This document shows positions 8,324 through 17,465 of a stretch of DNA of 64,000 nt, piece after piece. Both the position numbers and the translations under genes were made by a program. Origin of the DNA: Ketobacter sp. MCCC 1A13808 (lineage in GTDB: Bacteria > Pseudomonadota > Gammaproteobacteria > Pseudomonadales > Ketobacteraceae). The stretch's first letter is position 1; every line of letters starts with the position of its first letter. The notes beneath the pieces are model-generated. The model made no database searches. It saw only the letters and a list, made by a program, of their open reading frames with translations, and was not told where the DNA came from. The stretch lies in contig NZ_VRKW01000010.1 in assembly GCF_009746715.1 (NCBI RefSeq), positions 110,506-174,505 of the forward strand, given 5' to 3'.

Positions 8324-8734
8324 ATGTTTGCAGGATCAATTGAAGACCGAACACTTATTCGTGAACGATACGGCGCTTATAGTGACGCGGTATTTCAGCA
8401 GGATGCCGAAGCCTGGCTTGCCAATTTCAGTGACGCCGCCGTTTGGGAAATATTTGGAAAAAAAATCCAGGGAAAATCCATGCTCAAAGCGCAATGGGAT
8501 GGGCTATGGAAAAACCTGGAAAGGATGGCTTTCTTTTCAGAAATCGGTTCCATTGTCGCACACGACAACAGTGCCACCGCCCGCTTATACTGTCGGGAAA
8601 TCCTCTTGCTTAAAACCGGCAGCGTAAAAAAAATTACCGGGTGCTACGAAGATGAGCTGATCAAAGTAAACGGCGTTTGGCTCTACTCCAGACGATGCTA
8701 CTCCGTTTTGATTAACGAAGCCGGACCATCCTGA
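8324..8734 (+). CDS. NTF2-like/SnoaL-type protein
   Basis: A 136-residue protein with the small alpha+beta barrel pattern of SnoaL/NTF2-like proteins: an N-terminal helix (EDRTLIRERYGAYSDAVFQQDAEAWLANF), then W-E-I-F-G-K and a helix ending WKNLERM, then strands ending in WLYSRRCYSVL. Such proteins are enzymes or ligand carriers with varied substrates, so no reaction is claimed. RBS GGAG about 8 bases before ATG 8324. The next gene begins 47 bases downstream on the same strand. Confidence 0.75.
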   Translation: MFAGSIEDRTLIRERYGAYSDAVFQQDAEAWLANFSDAAVWEIFGKKIQGKSMLKAQWDGLWKNLERMAFFSEIGSIVAHDNSATARLYCREILLLKTGSVKKITGCYEDELIKVNGVWLYSRRCYSVLINEAGPS

Positions 8735-8780
8735 CGGCACAAATTTTCTTACTGCACAGGCTTTCATACCGAGAATTTAT

Positions 8781-9392
8781 ATGGACTTCCAACGCTGGAA
8801 ACAATTGATGCAGCGGCTACAACTACCGCCTAACAAGAACACCTTTGATGCTCTACTAAAATCCTACTCCGAACCACACCGCCACTATCACAACCCAATC
8901 CATATTGATGCCACACTAAAACAGCTGGATTGCGTACAGTATCTGGCAGAACAGCCGGATGAAATTGAGCTGGCGTTATGGTTTCACGACGCCATCTATA
9001 ACCCGGTGTCATCCAGCAACGAACTGGACAGTGCCGATTGGGCTGCGGGTTTTTTAAAACAACATGCCGTAATACAAGACCGCATTGACCGGGTGCACAA
9101 TCTGATTATGGCGACCCTCCACTGTGCGAGCTTGAAGCAGGCAGACGAAACCCTGATGGTGGATATCGACCTGACTATTCTGGGCAGCCCGGAATCCGCT
9201 TACGAACAGTTTGAATGTAATGTTCGCGAAGAATATAAATGGGTGCCAGAACCGCTATATAAAGCTAAGCGAAAGGAAATATTGCAAGGCTTTGTTGATC
9301 GCGAACGAATATACCACACAGACTACTTTCATAATCACTTGGAGGTTCGGGCAAGACAAAACCTGAATAAAGCAATCCGTAATTTATCCTAA
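8781..9392 (+). CDS. HD-superfamily metal-dependent phosphohydrolase (predicted)
   Basis: A 203-residue cytosolic protein of the COG4339 type. Metal-binding motifs: HRHYHNPIHI near residues 30-40, the HD pair in LWFHDAIYNP near 71-80, and VDIDLTILGSP near 133-143. Substrate is unknown for this family. It appears co-transcribed with the preceding NTF2-like gene. Confidence 0.8.
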   Translation: MDFQRWKQLMQRLQLPPNKNTFDALLKSYSEPHRHYHNPIHIDATLKQLDCVQYLAEQPDEIELALWFHDAIYNPVSSSNELDSADWAAGFLKQHAVIQDRIDRVHNLIMATLHCASLKQADETLMVDIDLTILGSPESAYEQFECNVREEYKWVPEPLYKAKRKEILQGFVDRERIYHTDYFHNHLEVRARQNLNKAIRNLS

Positions 9393-9575
9393 AGCGTAAA
9401 CGAATTCGTTGCACCACAGCCTGATCAATCCCTTGTACCCTGGACCATGACTTTGTGCCTGGGCCCAATGTACACTGGGGTTATGGGTCACAGCACCCAC
9501 TTATAAGCCTACAAATTGAATATCGACACAACCAAGAAAAAACAATAATAAATACAACTGAAGGATTTACCTGCC

Positions 9576-10571
9576 ATGAAAGCGATTTTAAAAAAAACGG
9601 CTCGTCCCTATATTTGGATTAGCCTTATCATGTTCGCGTTATCTTTTATCAGTGGCTGCCAGAAGCCCATCGATCCGGGCCCACCGCCGCAGACCACCCC
9701 CGAGCCAACGGCACTGGATGAACCGGGCTCGTATTCGGTCAGGACATTTGATACCGGATTCAACAATGACAGAGGATCATACGGCGCCACAATTTACTAC
9801 CCGGAACAGGCAGACAACACACCGGCTATCGCATTCTCACCCGGCCTCGGTGCCCGAAAGCAATACTATACGTGGGTTGGCAATCATCTGGCATCCCACG
9901 GTTACACCGTGCTTATTTTTACGGTTCCCATGCCCTTCACTTTCAAAACCACTCAACACGAAGCGGGGTTTGCCAGCGCCTTCGAGACCCTGGAAAAAGA
10001 AAACAATGACCCGGACAGCCCGCTGTACACCCACCTCGATCTAAGCAAACGAGCCATCATGGGCCATTCACTGGGCGGCGCAGCAACGATTAAAGCGGCT
10101 GTTTATATGGATCTGAGTGCGGCCGTGGCACTCGCTCCGGCAATTAACCCCGCAAGCTCTGGCAGCAACGCAACACTGAGCGATTTTCCGATCCCCGGCG
10201 AGACTGCGGTAAAGACTCCGCTGCAAATTCACGCAGCTAACTATGACTGCATAACCGGCGATAAAGACGCCATCGCATTTTATGATGCTTTGGATTTCAG
10301 CCCGAAACAGGTGATCAATATCAATGGTGGCAACCACGTCGGTTTTAATGACGCATCCAGTATCGCCAACACGGGGGGGCAATCTTTCGATTGCAGTGCA
10401 TTGATTGACACAACAGATCATTTGCAACGCTTATCCCGCCGCTATTTCACCGCTTGGCTGGATTACCATCTTAAACAAGACAGAAATGTTGGAGCTTATC
10501 TCTTCGGTTCATCGGCGCAACAGGATTTAACCTCCCGGTTACTCACGAAGATGGAGTTTGAGCTGGATTAA
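9576..10571 (+). CDS. alpha/beta-hydrolase lipoprotein resembling PETase/cutinase-type polyester hydrolases
   Basis: A 331-residue predicted lipoprotein: lipobox ISGC with Cys28, then a Pro-rich linker to about residue 50. The catalytic domain reads GSYSVRTFDTGFNNDRGSYGATIYYP (51-76), SPGLGARKQYYTWVGNHLASHGYTV (88-112), nucleophile elbow GHSLGG with Ser165, Asp224 in ANYDC, and His254 in NGGNHVGF. Order and spacing follow bacterial cutinase-like and PET-hydrolase enzymes (Y-Y-P, LASHG, G-x-S-x-G-G, ING-G-x-H). Cys225 and Cys273 may form a disulfide near the active site. Dienelactone-hydrolase-like or lipase activity remains possible; the substrate is inference. Confidence 0.75.
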   Translation: MKAILKKTARPYIWISLIMFALSFISGCQKPIDPGPPPQTTPEPTALDEPGSYSVRTFDTGFNNDRGSYGATIYYPEQADNTPAIAFSPGLGARKQYYTWVGNHLASHGYTVLIFTVPMPFTFKTTQHEAGFASAFETLEKENNDPDSPLYTHLDLSKRAIMGHSLGGAATIKAAVYMDLSAAVALAPAINPASSGSNATLSDFPIPGETAVKTPLQIHAANYDCITGDKDAIAFYDALDFSPKQVININGGNHVGFNDASSIANTGGQSFDCSALIDTTDHLQRLSRRYFTAWLDYHLKQDRNVGAYLFGSSAQQDLTSRLLTKMEFELD

Positions 10572-10601
10572 TATCGCAGATTCGAAATTCGGGACTTCCT
10601 T

Positions 10602-11912
10602 CTACTCCGGTGGTAATCGGTCCAATATATTCAGAATAAAGTCCTGCATATCGAAATCACCGGGCTGCGCGCTAAAACCAAACCGCACCACCACTACATC
10701 GTGCTGCGGCAGTGCAACGGTGTAGCGATCGTAGGAACCAATAAACGCAAACGTATCCGCGGGCAAACCAGGAAACAACGATTGCCCGCGGTTCAACCAG
10801 ATACCCGCGCCGTAATCAAAATTGGTGGCGCTGGGTCGGAGACTGTAATCAACCCACTCCGCGGACAATACCCTTTGCCCTGCCAATATGCCCCCATGCA
10901 TATATAGCGATGCCATTGCCGCCCAGCCGCGAGTGGTAAGATACACACCTTCGGCTAATAAAGGTATCTGGCCGGTTGGCCCGTATTCCAGTGCGAATGT
11001 CTCACCCAAATACCAACCGGGATCAAACCAATCCCGCATTTGCACCAGGCCTGTGGCGATATTCATATAATCGCCGCTGGAATAATTGAATTCAGAGCCA
11101 GGCTGTACCGCCAAGGGTCTAGTTCTGGCATAAACAGACGGCGCCGGATTATTGTAAAGCATTTGCCCCTGGTCATTGTCCGCCCCGATTGCAGCTTCAT
11201 GCCACAACAATCCACTGCTCATCCGCAAGCTGTCATCCCAGCTAATTGCGCCGCGCTCGTCAGTGGACCAATCAGCCAACAGCATCGGCTCATTCACGTT
11301 CAATCTCTGCTGATCTGCCAACCTACCCACCAACAGGTTGGCAAAACTTTTTGACATTGAAAACCCTTTTAACGCAGAGGCAGCGCCAATGCCATCACGA
11401 TACACTTCCCCCACCACCTGATTTCGGTGTAGCACCAAGATGGCCGTGGTGTGTTCCGGTGCTCCCACGGCAATTACCTGTTTCAGATAATTCTGTATCT
11501 CACTGTGCTGGTTGGTAACGTCCACAAACTCGGCTTTTACATAGGAAGTTATTTTCTGCGGGCTATCGTTGTGTGTGCTGGCTTGCCTGGAAACACCAGC
11601 GTAGTCATTGCGGCACACACTCACTTCCTCGGATACGATGGGCATCGCAGTTTCGATGTTTAACCAGGCAAACCAATTATTACGAACCGATACCGAAGCC
11701 TGGTCTGCCACCATAATCGTCCAGCTATTTTTTAACGGCGGTGCTATGTTACTTACGTAATCAATCGCTGCAGATTCACTGTATCCTTCCTGCCAAATTG
11801 CACCACACACATTCTTTGCAATATAACGACTTATCAAAGGCAGATCTTTCCCGTGGTCGCACCCAATCAAAGCCAAAATCAAAATCGCGCACAACCCCCA
11901 TTTTTTGCCCAT
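10602..11912 (-). CDS. serine hydrolase, beta-lactamase/penicillin-binding-protein fold, lipoprotein
   Basis: A 436-residue predicted lipoprotein (lipobox ending at Cys18, LIGC). The beta-lactamase-like domain starts near residue 150; the SxxK nucleophile motif is S185-M-S-K188 in GFSMSKSFANLL, followed by LRMSSGLLWHE and the second motif in FNYSSGDYMN (Tyr-Ser-Ser in place of Tyr-x-Asn). This layout is shared by esterases, 6-aminohexanoate-dimer hydrolases and class C-like proteins, so antibiotic resistance is not implied. Convergent with the preceding polyester-hydrolase-like gene, 30 bases apart. Confidence 0.8.
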   Translation of the reverse strand: MGKKWGLCAILILALIGCDHGKDLPLISRYIAKNVCGAIWQEGYSESAAIDYVSNIAPPLKNSWTIMVADQASVSVRNNWFAWLNIETAMPIVSEEVSVCRNDYAGVSRQASTHNDSPQKITSYVKAEFVDVTNQHSEIQNYLKQVIAVGAPEHTTAILVLHRNQVVGEVYRDGIGAASALKGFSMSKSFANLLVGRLADQQRLNVNEPMLLADWSTDERGAISWDDSLRMSSGLLWHEAAIGADNDQGQMLYNNPAPSVYARTRPLAVQPGSEFNYSSGDYMNIATGLVQMRDWFDPGWYLGETFALEYGPTGQIPLLAEGVYLTTRGWAAMASLYMHGGILAGQRVLSAEWVDYSLRPSATNFDYGAGIWLNRGQSLFPGLPADTFAFIGSYDRYTVALPQHDVVVVRFGFSAQPGDFDMQDFILNILDRLPPE

Positions 11913-12014
11913 GACTTCCCCCGTTTTTATTCTTATTTTGAGTATTAATTTGAAATCAAACGAGGGATTATAACAAGCACTGCGATTTATAGATTAATAG
12001 AACTGCATAAAAAT

Positions 12015-14189
12015 TTATTTAATGAACAGCATCTCCCGATATTTCGGCAAAGGCCATAACTCGTCGGCAATTTCGCATTCCAATAGATCACCATGCTCCC
12101 GGATTTTGTCCATCAACGGCCGGATAGTAAAGGCGCAGTGATTCATATGGGCATCCGTAGAATCGAAATCGTGTTGCGCCAGGGCATCACTGAGTTCAGC
12201 TACGGCTGTCATCATGGCATTGCTTTCTTCCGCAATGGTTTTGGCCGTGCTGGCGTCCACAGTGATGCCTAACCCGGAGCCTTCTGATACCACCGCCAGT
12301 AAATCCGACAAATAGCTCATAGCTGTGGGATAAATCGTGGTTTTGGCCATATCTATCACCAACTTGGCTTCTACTTCGATAGATAATATGTACTGTTCAG
12401 CATAAACATCAAAGCGGCTTTTTAATTCCACCGGGGTTAACACACCGGTGCTTTCAAACAATTCTACGATGGAGGGATCACGCAAATACGGTAGGGCATC
12501 GGCTGAAGTGGGCAGATTTTTCAAGCCGCGCTCTTCCACCGCTTTGGTATGCCATTCAGAAGAATACCCGTCCCCACCGAACACCACGTTGCCGTGCTCA
12601 TCCATGAGTTTTTTGAGCACAGTGATCACAGCCAAGACCTGATTCGAATCGGTGCTTAACGCTTTCTCTAACTGGTCCGCTACCCACTCCAGTGAGTCAG
12701 CCAGGATGGTGTTCATAGCAACCAGGGGGCCGGATACAGACTGAGACGATCCCACTGCACGAAATTCAAAACGGTTTCCGGTAAATGCAAAGGGCGAGGT
12801 TCGGTTACGATCACCCGGATCGCGTTCGAATTTCAGGATCTGATCCAAACCCAGGTCCATCAAACCACCACTGGCGGTGGCTTCGAGCTTGCCTTCTTTG
12901 ATATCCAGAAACAGCTTTTCAAGCTGATCGCCCAAATAGACTGAAATAATGGCGGGTGGTGCTTCATTGGCGCCCAGCCGATGATCATTGGAGGCAGTAG
13001 CAATAACCGCCCGCAACAGCGGTCCATAGGTGTGTACACCGCGGATTACCGCACCACAGAACAACAAAAAGTTCAGGTTCTCGTTTGGCGTATTACCGGG
13101 ATCAAGCAGGTTGCCCTGGGTCGCATTACCCACAGACCAGTTCACATGTTTGCCCGAACCGTTCACACCGGCAAACGGCTTTTCGTGTAACAAACACATA
13201 AAGCCATGCTGCTTGGCTGTCACCTTCAAAATGGTCATCATCAATTGCTGATGGTCCGATGCGACGTTGGCCGACTCAAAGTACGGGGCGATTTCGAACT
13301 GTCCGGGCGCCACTTCGTTATGGTGAGTTTTGGCGGGAATGCCCAGGCGATACAATTTGTTTTCGAAGTCCTGCATAAATACCTGAACCCGCTCAGGTAT
13401 GGCCCCAAAATAATGGTCATCAAACTCCTGGCCTTTGGCGGGTGCTGCACCAAACAAAGTACGTCCTGCCAACAGCAAGTCCGGCCGGGCGTTGGCAAAC
13501 AAAGCATCTACCAGGAAGTATTCCTGCTCGGCACCGCAACTGGAATTCAGTGTCGCAATCTCCGTTTCCCCCATCAGTGACAACACTTTTTGCGCCGCTT
13601 CATTCATCGCGCAATTCGACCGCAACAAGGGGATTTTCTTGTCCAGTGCTTCTCCGGTCCAGGACATAAATACACTGGGGATCATCAAGGTAGCACCGTT
13701 GTCGGTCTCCATGATGTAAGCCGGACTGGTCGGGTCCCAGGCAGTATAGCCGCGGGCGGCATTGGTCATGCGCAGGCTGCCATTAGGGAAAGAGGATCCG
13801 TCCGGTTCGCCTTTTATTAATAAGCTTCCGGTGAATTCGGTTATGGCCGCGCCATCCGCATTGGTGATTATAAAACCGTCGTGCTTTTCAGCGGTTGCGT
13901 TGGTCATGGGATAGAATATATGGGAAAAGAACTTTACCCCTTTCGACATTGCCCAGTCTTTCATGGCAGCGGCGACCACATCCGCGGTCGCGGGGTCTAA
14001 AGCGGCCCCTGTCTGCACGGTATTCTTAATAGCTTTGAACGCTTTCTTGGACAGGGAATCTTCCATGGTCGCGAGATTAAATACATCGCACGCCCAGATC
14101 GATTTCAAGGTGTCCGGCATTTCCACCGACATAGGTACACGCTTGGTAATCTCGTTAATCGCTTGAACTCGGGCTGAATTTCCACTCAT
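12015..14189 (-). CDS. glnN: glutamine synthetase type III
   Basis: A 724-residue cytosolic ATP-dependent enzyme making glutamine from glutamate and ammonium. The length, and the motifs KFFSHIFYPMTNATAEKHDGF (about 85), NSSCGAEQEYFLVD (about 211), KTHHNEVAPGQFEIAP (about 298), FAGVNGSGKHVNWS (about 340) and NRTSPFAFTGNRFEFRAVGSS (about 450), are those of GSIII, which is unrelated in size to the 468-residue GSI also in this window. SD GAGGAAA precedes ATG 14189. Such enzymes often serve as a nitrogen-limitation backup; regulation here is not evident from the 270-base leader. Confidence 0.95.
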   Translation of the reverse strand: MSGNSARVQAINEITKRVPMSVEMPDTLKSIWACDVFNLATMEDSLSKKAFKAIKNTVQTGAALDPATADVVAAAMKDWAMSKGVKFFSHIFYPMTNATAEKHDGFIITNADGAAITEFTGSLLIKGEPDGSSFPNGSLRMTNAARGYTAWDPTSPAYIMETDNGATLMIPSVFMSWTGEALDKKIPLLRSNCAMNEAAQKVLSLMGETEIATLNSSCGAEQEYFLVDALFANARPDLLLAGRTLFGAAPAKGQEFDDHYFGAIPERVQVFMQDFENKLYRLGIPAKTHHNEVAPGQFEIAPYFESANVASDHQQLMMTILKVTAKQHGFMCLLHEKPFAGVNGSGKHVNWSVGNATQGNLLDPGNTPNENLNFLLFCGAVIRGVHTYGPLLRAVIATASNDHRLGANEAPPAIISVYLGDQLEKLFLDIKEGKLEATASGGLMDLGLDQILKFERDPGDRNRTSPFAFTGNRFEFRAVGSSQSVSGPLVAMNTILADSLEWVADQLEKALSTDSNQVLAVITVLKKLMDEHGNVVFGGDGYSSEWHTKAVEERGLKNLPTSADALPYLRDPSIVELFESTGVLTPVELKSRFDVYAEQYILSIEVEAKLVIDMAKTTIYPTAMSYLSDLLAVVSEGSGLGITVDASTAKTIAEESNAMMTAVAELSDALAQHDFDSTDAHMNHCAFTIRPLMDKIREHGDLLECEIADELWPLPKYREMLFIK

Positions 14190-14459
14190 TGGTCTTTTTC
14201 CTCGGCTATCCGCCTTGCACTATATTGGTATTTTGAAGAGACAGGCAAAAAACGATCCACCTTTGCAAATGCGAAGTAAATCTCCGACCAACAGCATCCA
14301 AACCGGTGTTTTTAAATCAAAGCCGGTAAAAATCGCGGAATAAGTGAATGCAACAAGCGGGTTTGATTTCAGCGCCCCGCACCAACTCAGCCCCGGGGCT
14401 AATTCCCGCGCCAAGCAATGCCCGAAAACGGGCACCACACCAATAGGGATTCATTAGGG
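14190..14459 (-). other. leader/intergenic region of glnN
   Basis: About 270 bases between the import ATPase gene and glnN, both on the minus strand. It contains a 14-base hairpin (GCCCG-AAAA-CGGGC, 14420-14433) near the ATPase end without a T-run, and probably the glnN promoter. No convincing sigma-54 element with correct GG-GC spacing was found. Confidence 0.4.
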
Positions 14460-15203
14460 TTATAACGGCCGGATAATTTCCACCATGGGGAAACCCTGGC
14501 TGCCACACTCAACCCGGGCTTCAACGTTAAATGCTTCCGCTATATAAGCCGGTGTCAGCACCTCTTCAACCGTGCCCACCGCTATCACCCGGCCCTGCTT
14601 CAGCAGAACCAGCTTGTTGCAATAGCGCGCCGCCAGATCCAGATCGTGTAGAGCGGCAATCGCCATGCCACCCTGCTCCTTGACCCGGCCCTGTACCAGC
14701 CCCAGAACCACCATACGCCAATGCAGATCCAGTGCTGAGGTCGGTTCGTCCAGTAACATGATCGCCGGGTCGCGGATAAGGGCCATCGCCAACCCCACCA
14801 ACTGCCGCTTACCTCCGGATAAGGAATACATAGGTGACATCGCCACTTCACTCAAACCCAGGCGCCGGAAAAGCACCTCTATTTTGCCTGCAAGCTGCTG
14901 GTCCGACCAGGCTAGGCCTAACGACCGGATCGCACTCCACAGCAGCTCATAGGGCAGTAGAGACGATTCTTGCGGCGGATTTTGTGGCATATACGCCAGC
15001 TGCGCTTGCAGGTCGGAGTCAAACTCGATCTTTCCCTGATACTTCTGAAATCCCGCCAACGCCCGCATTAACGTCGACTTGCCTGCACCGTTAGGCCCCA
15101 ATAGACCAATCACATCGCCCTCTTCCGGGGCTGGCAGACTGACATCAAACAGTCGTTGCTGCTTTCCGTAAAACACTTGAATTTGCTCAGCACAGAACAT
15201 CAT
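14460..15203 (-). CDS. iron-siderophore/cobalamin-type ABC importer, ATP-binding protein
   Basis: A 247-residue ATPase of the FepC/FhuC/BtuD group. Walker A GPNGAGKST (about 35), Q-loop in AYMPQNPP (about 71), signature LSGGKRQLVGLAMAL (about 128), Walker B IMLLDEPTSALD (about 149) and the switch His in LHDLDLAARYC. The start is ATG 15203, overlapping the permease stop (TAATG); the longer reading upstream is permease sequence. Likely energises import of the ferri-siderophore bound by the adjacent substrate-binding protein. Confidence 0.92.
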   Translation of the reverse strand: MMFCAEQIQVFYGKQQRLFDVSLPAPEEGDVIGLLGPNGAGKSTLMRALAGFQKYQGKIEFDSDLQAQLAYMPQNPPQESSLLPYELLWSAIRSLGLAWSDQQLAGKIEVLFRRLGLSEVAMSPMYSLSGGKRQLVGLAMALIRDPAIMLLDEPTSALDLHWRMVVLGLVQGRVKEQGGMAIAALHDLDLAARYCNKLVLLKQGRVIAVGTVEEVLTPAYIAEAFNVEARVECGSQGFPMVEIIRPL

Positions 15204-16255
15204 TACAACCTGCTGCGCCGGGATAACACCAACAGCACAAATACCGGTACCCCGATAATCGCGGTGAGGATACCCACAGGAACGATGGCTCCCGGTATCA
15301 GTATTTTGGATAAAAACGACGCCAGAGACAGAATCAACGCACCACACATTGCGGCACCCGGCACCAGCAAGCGATGGTCTTCACCCAGTAATAACCGCGC
15401 GATATGGGGTCCGATCAATCCTACAAAACCGATTGCACCCACAAAGCACACCGCAAAAGCACTTAAAACCGATATACGGGCAATCACCAGCATACGGATG
15501 CGCGGAACGTTCAAACCCAGGCTCATCACCTGCGCCTCACCAGCCCGCATCATCGTCATAACCCACACGTGCTGCATACTGAAGGGCAAGATTATGCCGA
15601 CACAGGCAGACACAATAAGCAGTTCCGTCCAACCCGCTTTCGTCAAATTACCGATACTCCAGAACACGATTTGCTGAACCGCTTCTGCACTGCCCACATA
15701 TTGAATGGCTGCAGTTAACGCATTACCCAAAAAAAACAACGCCATTCCTAGCAGGATAATACTTTCACGGGCCCCTCCGGTGAGGTGGGAAAATATCAAA
15801 ACCAGGCCACCGCAAAGCAACGCAAAAAACAGCGCGAGTGCGGGCAGCGCAAATACCAAGCCCGCGCCCACCTCCATGCCGACAGCGGGCACCACGATAA
15901 TCGCTATACTGGCCCCTAGCGCAGCAAAAGAAGAAATTCCCAGAGTGAAAGGACTGGCCATCGGGTTATTCAATACAGTCTGGGTTTCAATGCCGGCCAG
16001 CCCCAACGCTGCACCCACCGCCAACGCAATTAATGCATCCGGCAGTCGCACATCAATCAGAATAATACGATGACGTAATGATAAACTGTCGGGAGCGATG
16101 ATGCCCTTGAACACATCAGCCAAGCCCAATTGCGCTGGCCCGGCGCTAACATCCAACAACAAGCTACATACGATTGCCAGCAATAATCCCGACACAATAG
16201 TTGCCCGCCGCAACCAAAGTTGCCGGTACCGGGATTGAAGAGAGTCTGATTGCAT
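15203..16255 (-). CDS. FecCD-family permease of an iron-siderophore ABC importer
   Basis: A 350-residue inner membrane protein with about ten hydrophobic segments and the FecCD hallmarks: RLPDALIALAVGAALGLAGIETQTVLNNPMASPFTLGISS (about 68-110), GGARES (about 160) and FVGAIGFVGLIGPHIARLLLGEDHR (about 270-293). It acts as a homodimer since only one permease gene is present. Overlaps the downstream ATPase start by one base; lies 14 bases after the binding-protein gene. Confidence 0.93.
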   Translation of the reverse strand: MQSDSLQSRYRQLWLRRATIVSGLLLAIVCSLLLDVSAGPAQLGLADVFKGIIAPDSLSLRHRIILIDVRLPDALIALAVGAALGLAGIETQTVLNNPMASPFTLGISSFAALGASIAIIVVPAVGMEVGAGLVFALPALALFFALLCGGLVLIFSHLTGGARESIILLGMALFFLGNALTAAIQYVGSAEAVQQIVFWSIGNLTKAGWTELLIVSACVGIILPFSMQHVWVMTMMRAGEAQVMSLGLNVPRIRMLVIARISVLSAFAVCFVGAIGFVGLIGPHIARLLLGEDHRLLVPGAAMCGALILSLASFLSKILIPGAIVPVGILTAIIGVPVFVLLVLSRRSRL

Positions 16256-16269
16256 CGCAGGCTTAATAA

Positions 16270-17439
16270 CTATCGGCTGTTCGTTGAGGTCGCACTACCG
16301 GACCAATCGAATGGTAAATACTGCGCAAAAATAGTGGACATCGTGTGTTCCGGGTCCAGGTCGGGGAATAACTCCGGATGAATCCAGCGGGCGAACGCGT
16401 CCAGCACCACGATATTGAGCGGGGAATTATAGAAGTTATGCCAAATTGCATGGGCGCGCTTTTTTTGCACTGCCGTTAACGCCTGAAACTCTTTCGACGA
16501 CAGATATTGATCCAGACTTTTTTGAGCAGTCGCGCGGTCCACTCCCAACCCCAGGGTCACGCCATTCTGTCCTTTGGCAAAATCGTCCGGACTGGCGGAT
16601 GCAGTACCGATCCACACATCCGGATCTTCAACCAATAAAAATTCCATCGTGTGTTTGGAAACCGGACCAGGGGCCACTGCGTCAGCAATGTTATTACCAC
16701 CGGCAAAGCCCACAAACGGCCCTAACATCCCGTCGGCCATTCCCACACAACAATCAAAGCGGCCAGGATGGGCTTGCAGAAATACACCGGGTTTTGTTTT
16801 GGTGTTAGCTACCGTAGCGGCGATGTGATCGCGCTTTTTCTGGTAAAAATCGATGTATTTTTTTGCGTGCTGTTCGGACGCAAATAACTGGCTGAGAATC
16901 TTCAGGGAGGGCAGTGTGTTATGCAGAGGGTCCATTCTGAAATCAATAAAGATAACTTTAATCCCCGCCGCCTGTAGCTGATCCAGCAGTTCTTTATTTT
17001 TGGAGCCCGGCCCGTGATCCTGAATACCGAAAATGGCGGCTTCCGGTTTCAGGTCAATGAGCTTTTCCACCGACAGGCTGCTTTGGTCATTAGCACCGAA
17101 CAGCGCAATGTCTTTAGCCTCGGGGAAGCGTTCGAACACTTGCTTTTCCAATTTCGGATAAGCCCAGGACACCGGCTGCATCATGCCTTTTAATCCGCTA
17201 ACCGGATTACCGGGACGCACCAATGCCAACGCCATTACATAGCGGCCTTCACTCATCACAAAACGCTCTAGCGGCTGTGACAACGTGACTTTACGGCCCA
17301 CGATATCGGTCACCGTGACCGGAGCAGCCTTCACCTGCGTTGACAGCACAACCCCTAAAATAAAAACGCAGAACAGTCTGGTTAAGGCCTGCCCTGTGCT
17401 GTTTAACTTTGCGTTAATCCCGCTACTGATTAAACTCAT
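16270..17439 (-). CDS. periplasmic iron-siderophore binding protein
   Basis: A 389-residue protein with a signal peptide in residues 1-38 (cleavage after TQVKA, AP). The domain begins VTVTDIVGRKVTL and has the two lobes of class III binding proteins joined by a long helix (LASEQHAKKYIDFYQKKRDHIAATVAN). GRFDCCVGMADGML and DVWIGTAS are typical of siderophore-type members. First gene after the receptor in a receptor-binding protein-permease-ATPase operon. Confidence 0.88.
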   Translation of the reverse strand: MSLISSGINAKLNSTGQALTRLFCVFILGVVLSTQVKAAPVTVTDIVGRKVTLSQPLERFVMSEGRYVMALALVRPGNPVSGLKGMMQPVSWAYPKLEKQVFERFPEAKDIALFGANDQSSLSVEKLIDLKPEAAIFGIQDHGPGSKNKELLDQLQAAGIKVIFIDFRMDPLHNTLPSLKILSQLFASEQHAKKYIDFYQKKRDHIAATVANTKTKPGVFLQAHPGRFDCCVGMADGMLGPFVGFAGGNNIADAVAPGPVSKHTMEFLLVEDPDVWIGTASASPDDFAKGQNGVTLGLGVDRATAQKSLDQYLSSKEFQALTAVQKKRAHAIWHNFYNSPLNIVVLDAFARWIHPELFPDLDPEHTMSTIFAQYLPFDWSGSATSTNSR

Positions 17440-17465
17440 TTATCAACCTGTTGGAACAATTTCAT

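Noticed and set aside
10602..11912. Antibiotic-resistance beta-lactamase
   Set aside because: The second motif is YSS, the protein is a lipoprotein with a long extension, and many esterases share the fold.
14190..14459. 72- and 63-codon minus-strand frames and a possible sigma-54 or NtrC element before glnN
   Set aside because: The frames lack family likeness and ribosome sites; TTGGCGCGGGAATTAGC has GG and GC at the wrong spacing and only lone GCACCA half-sites occur.
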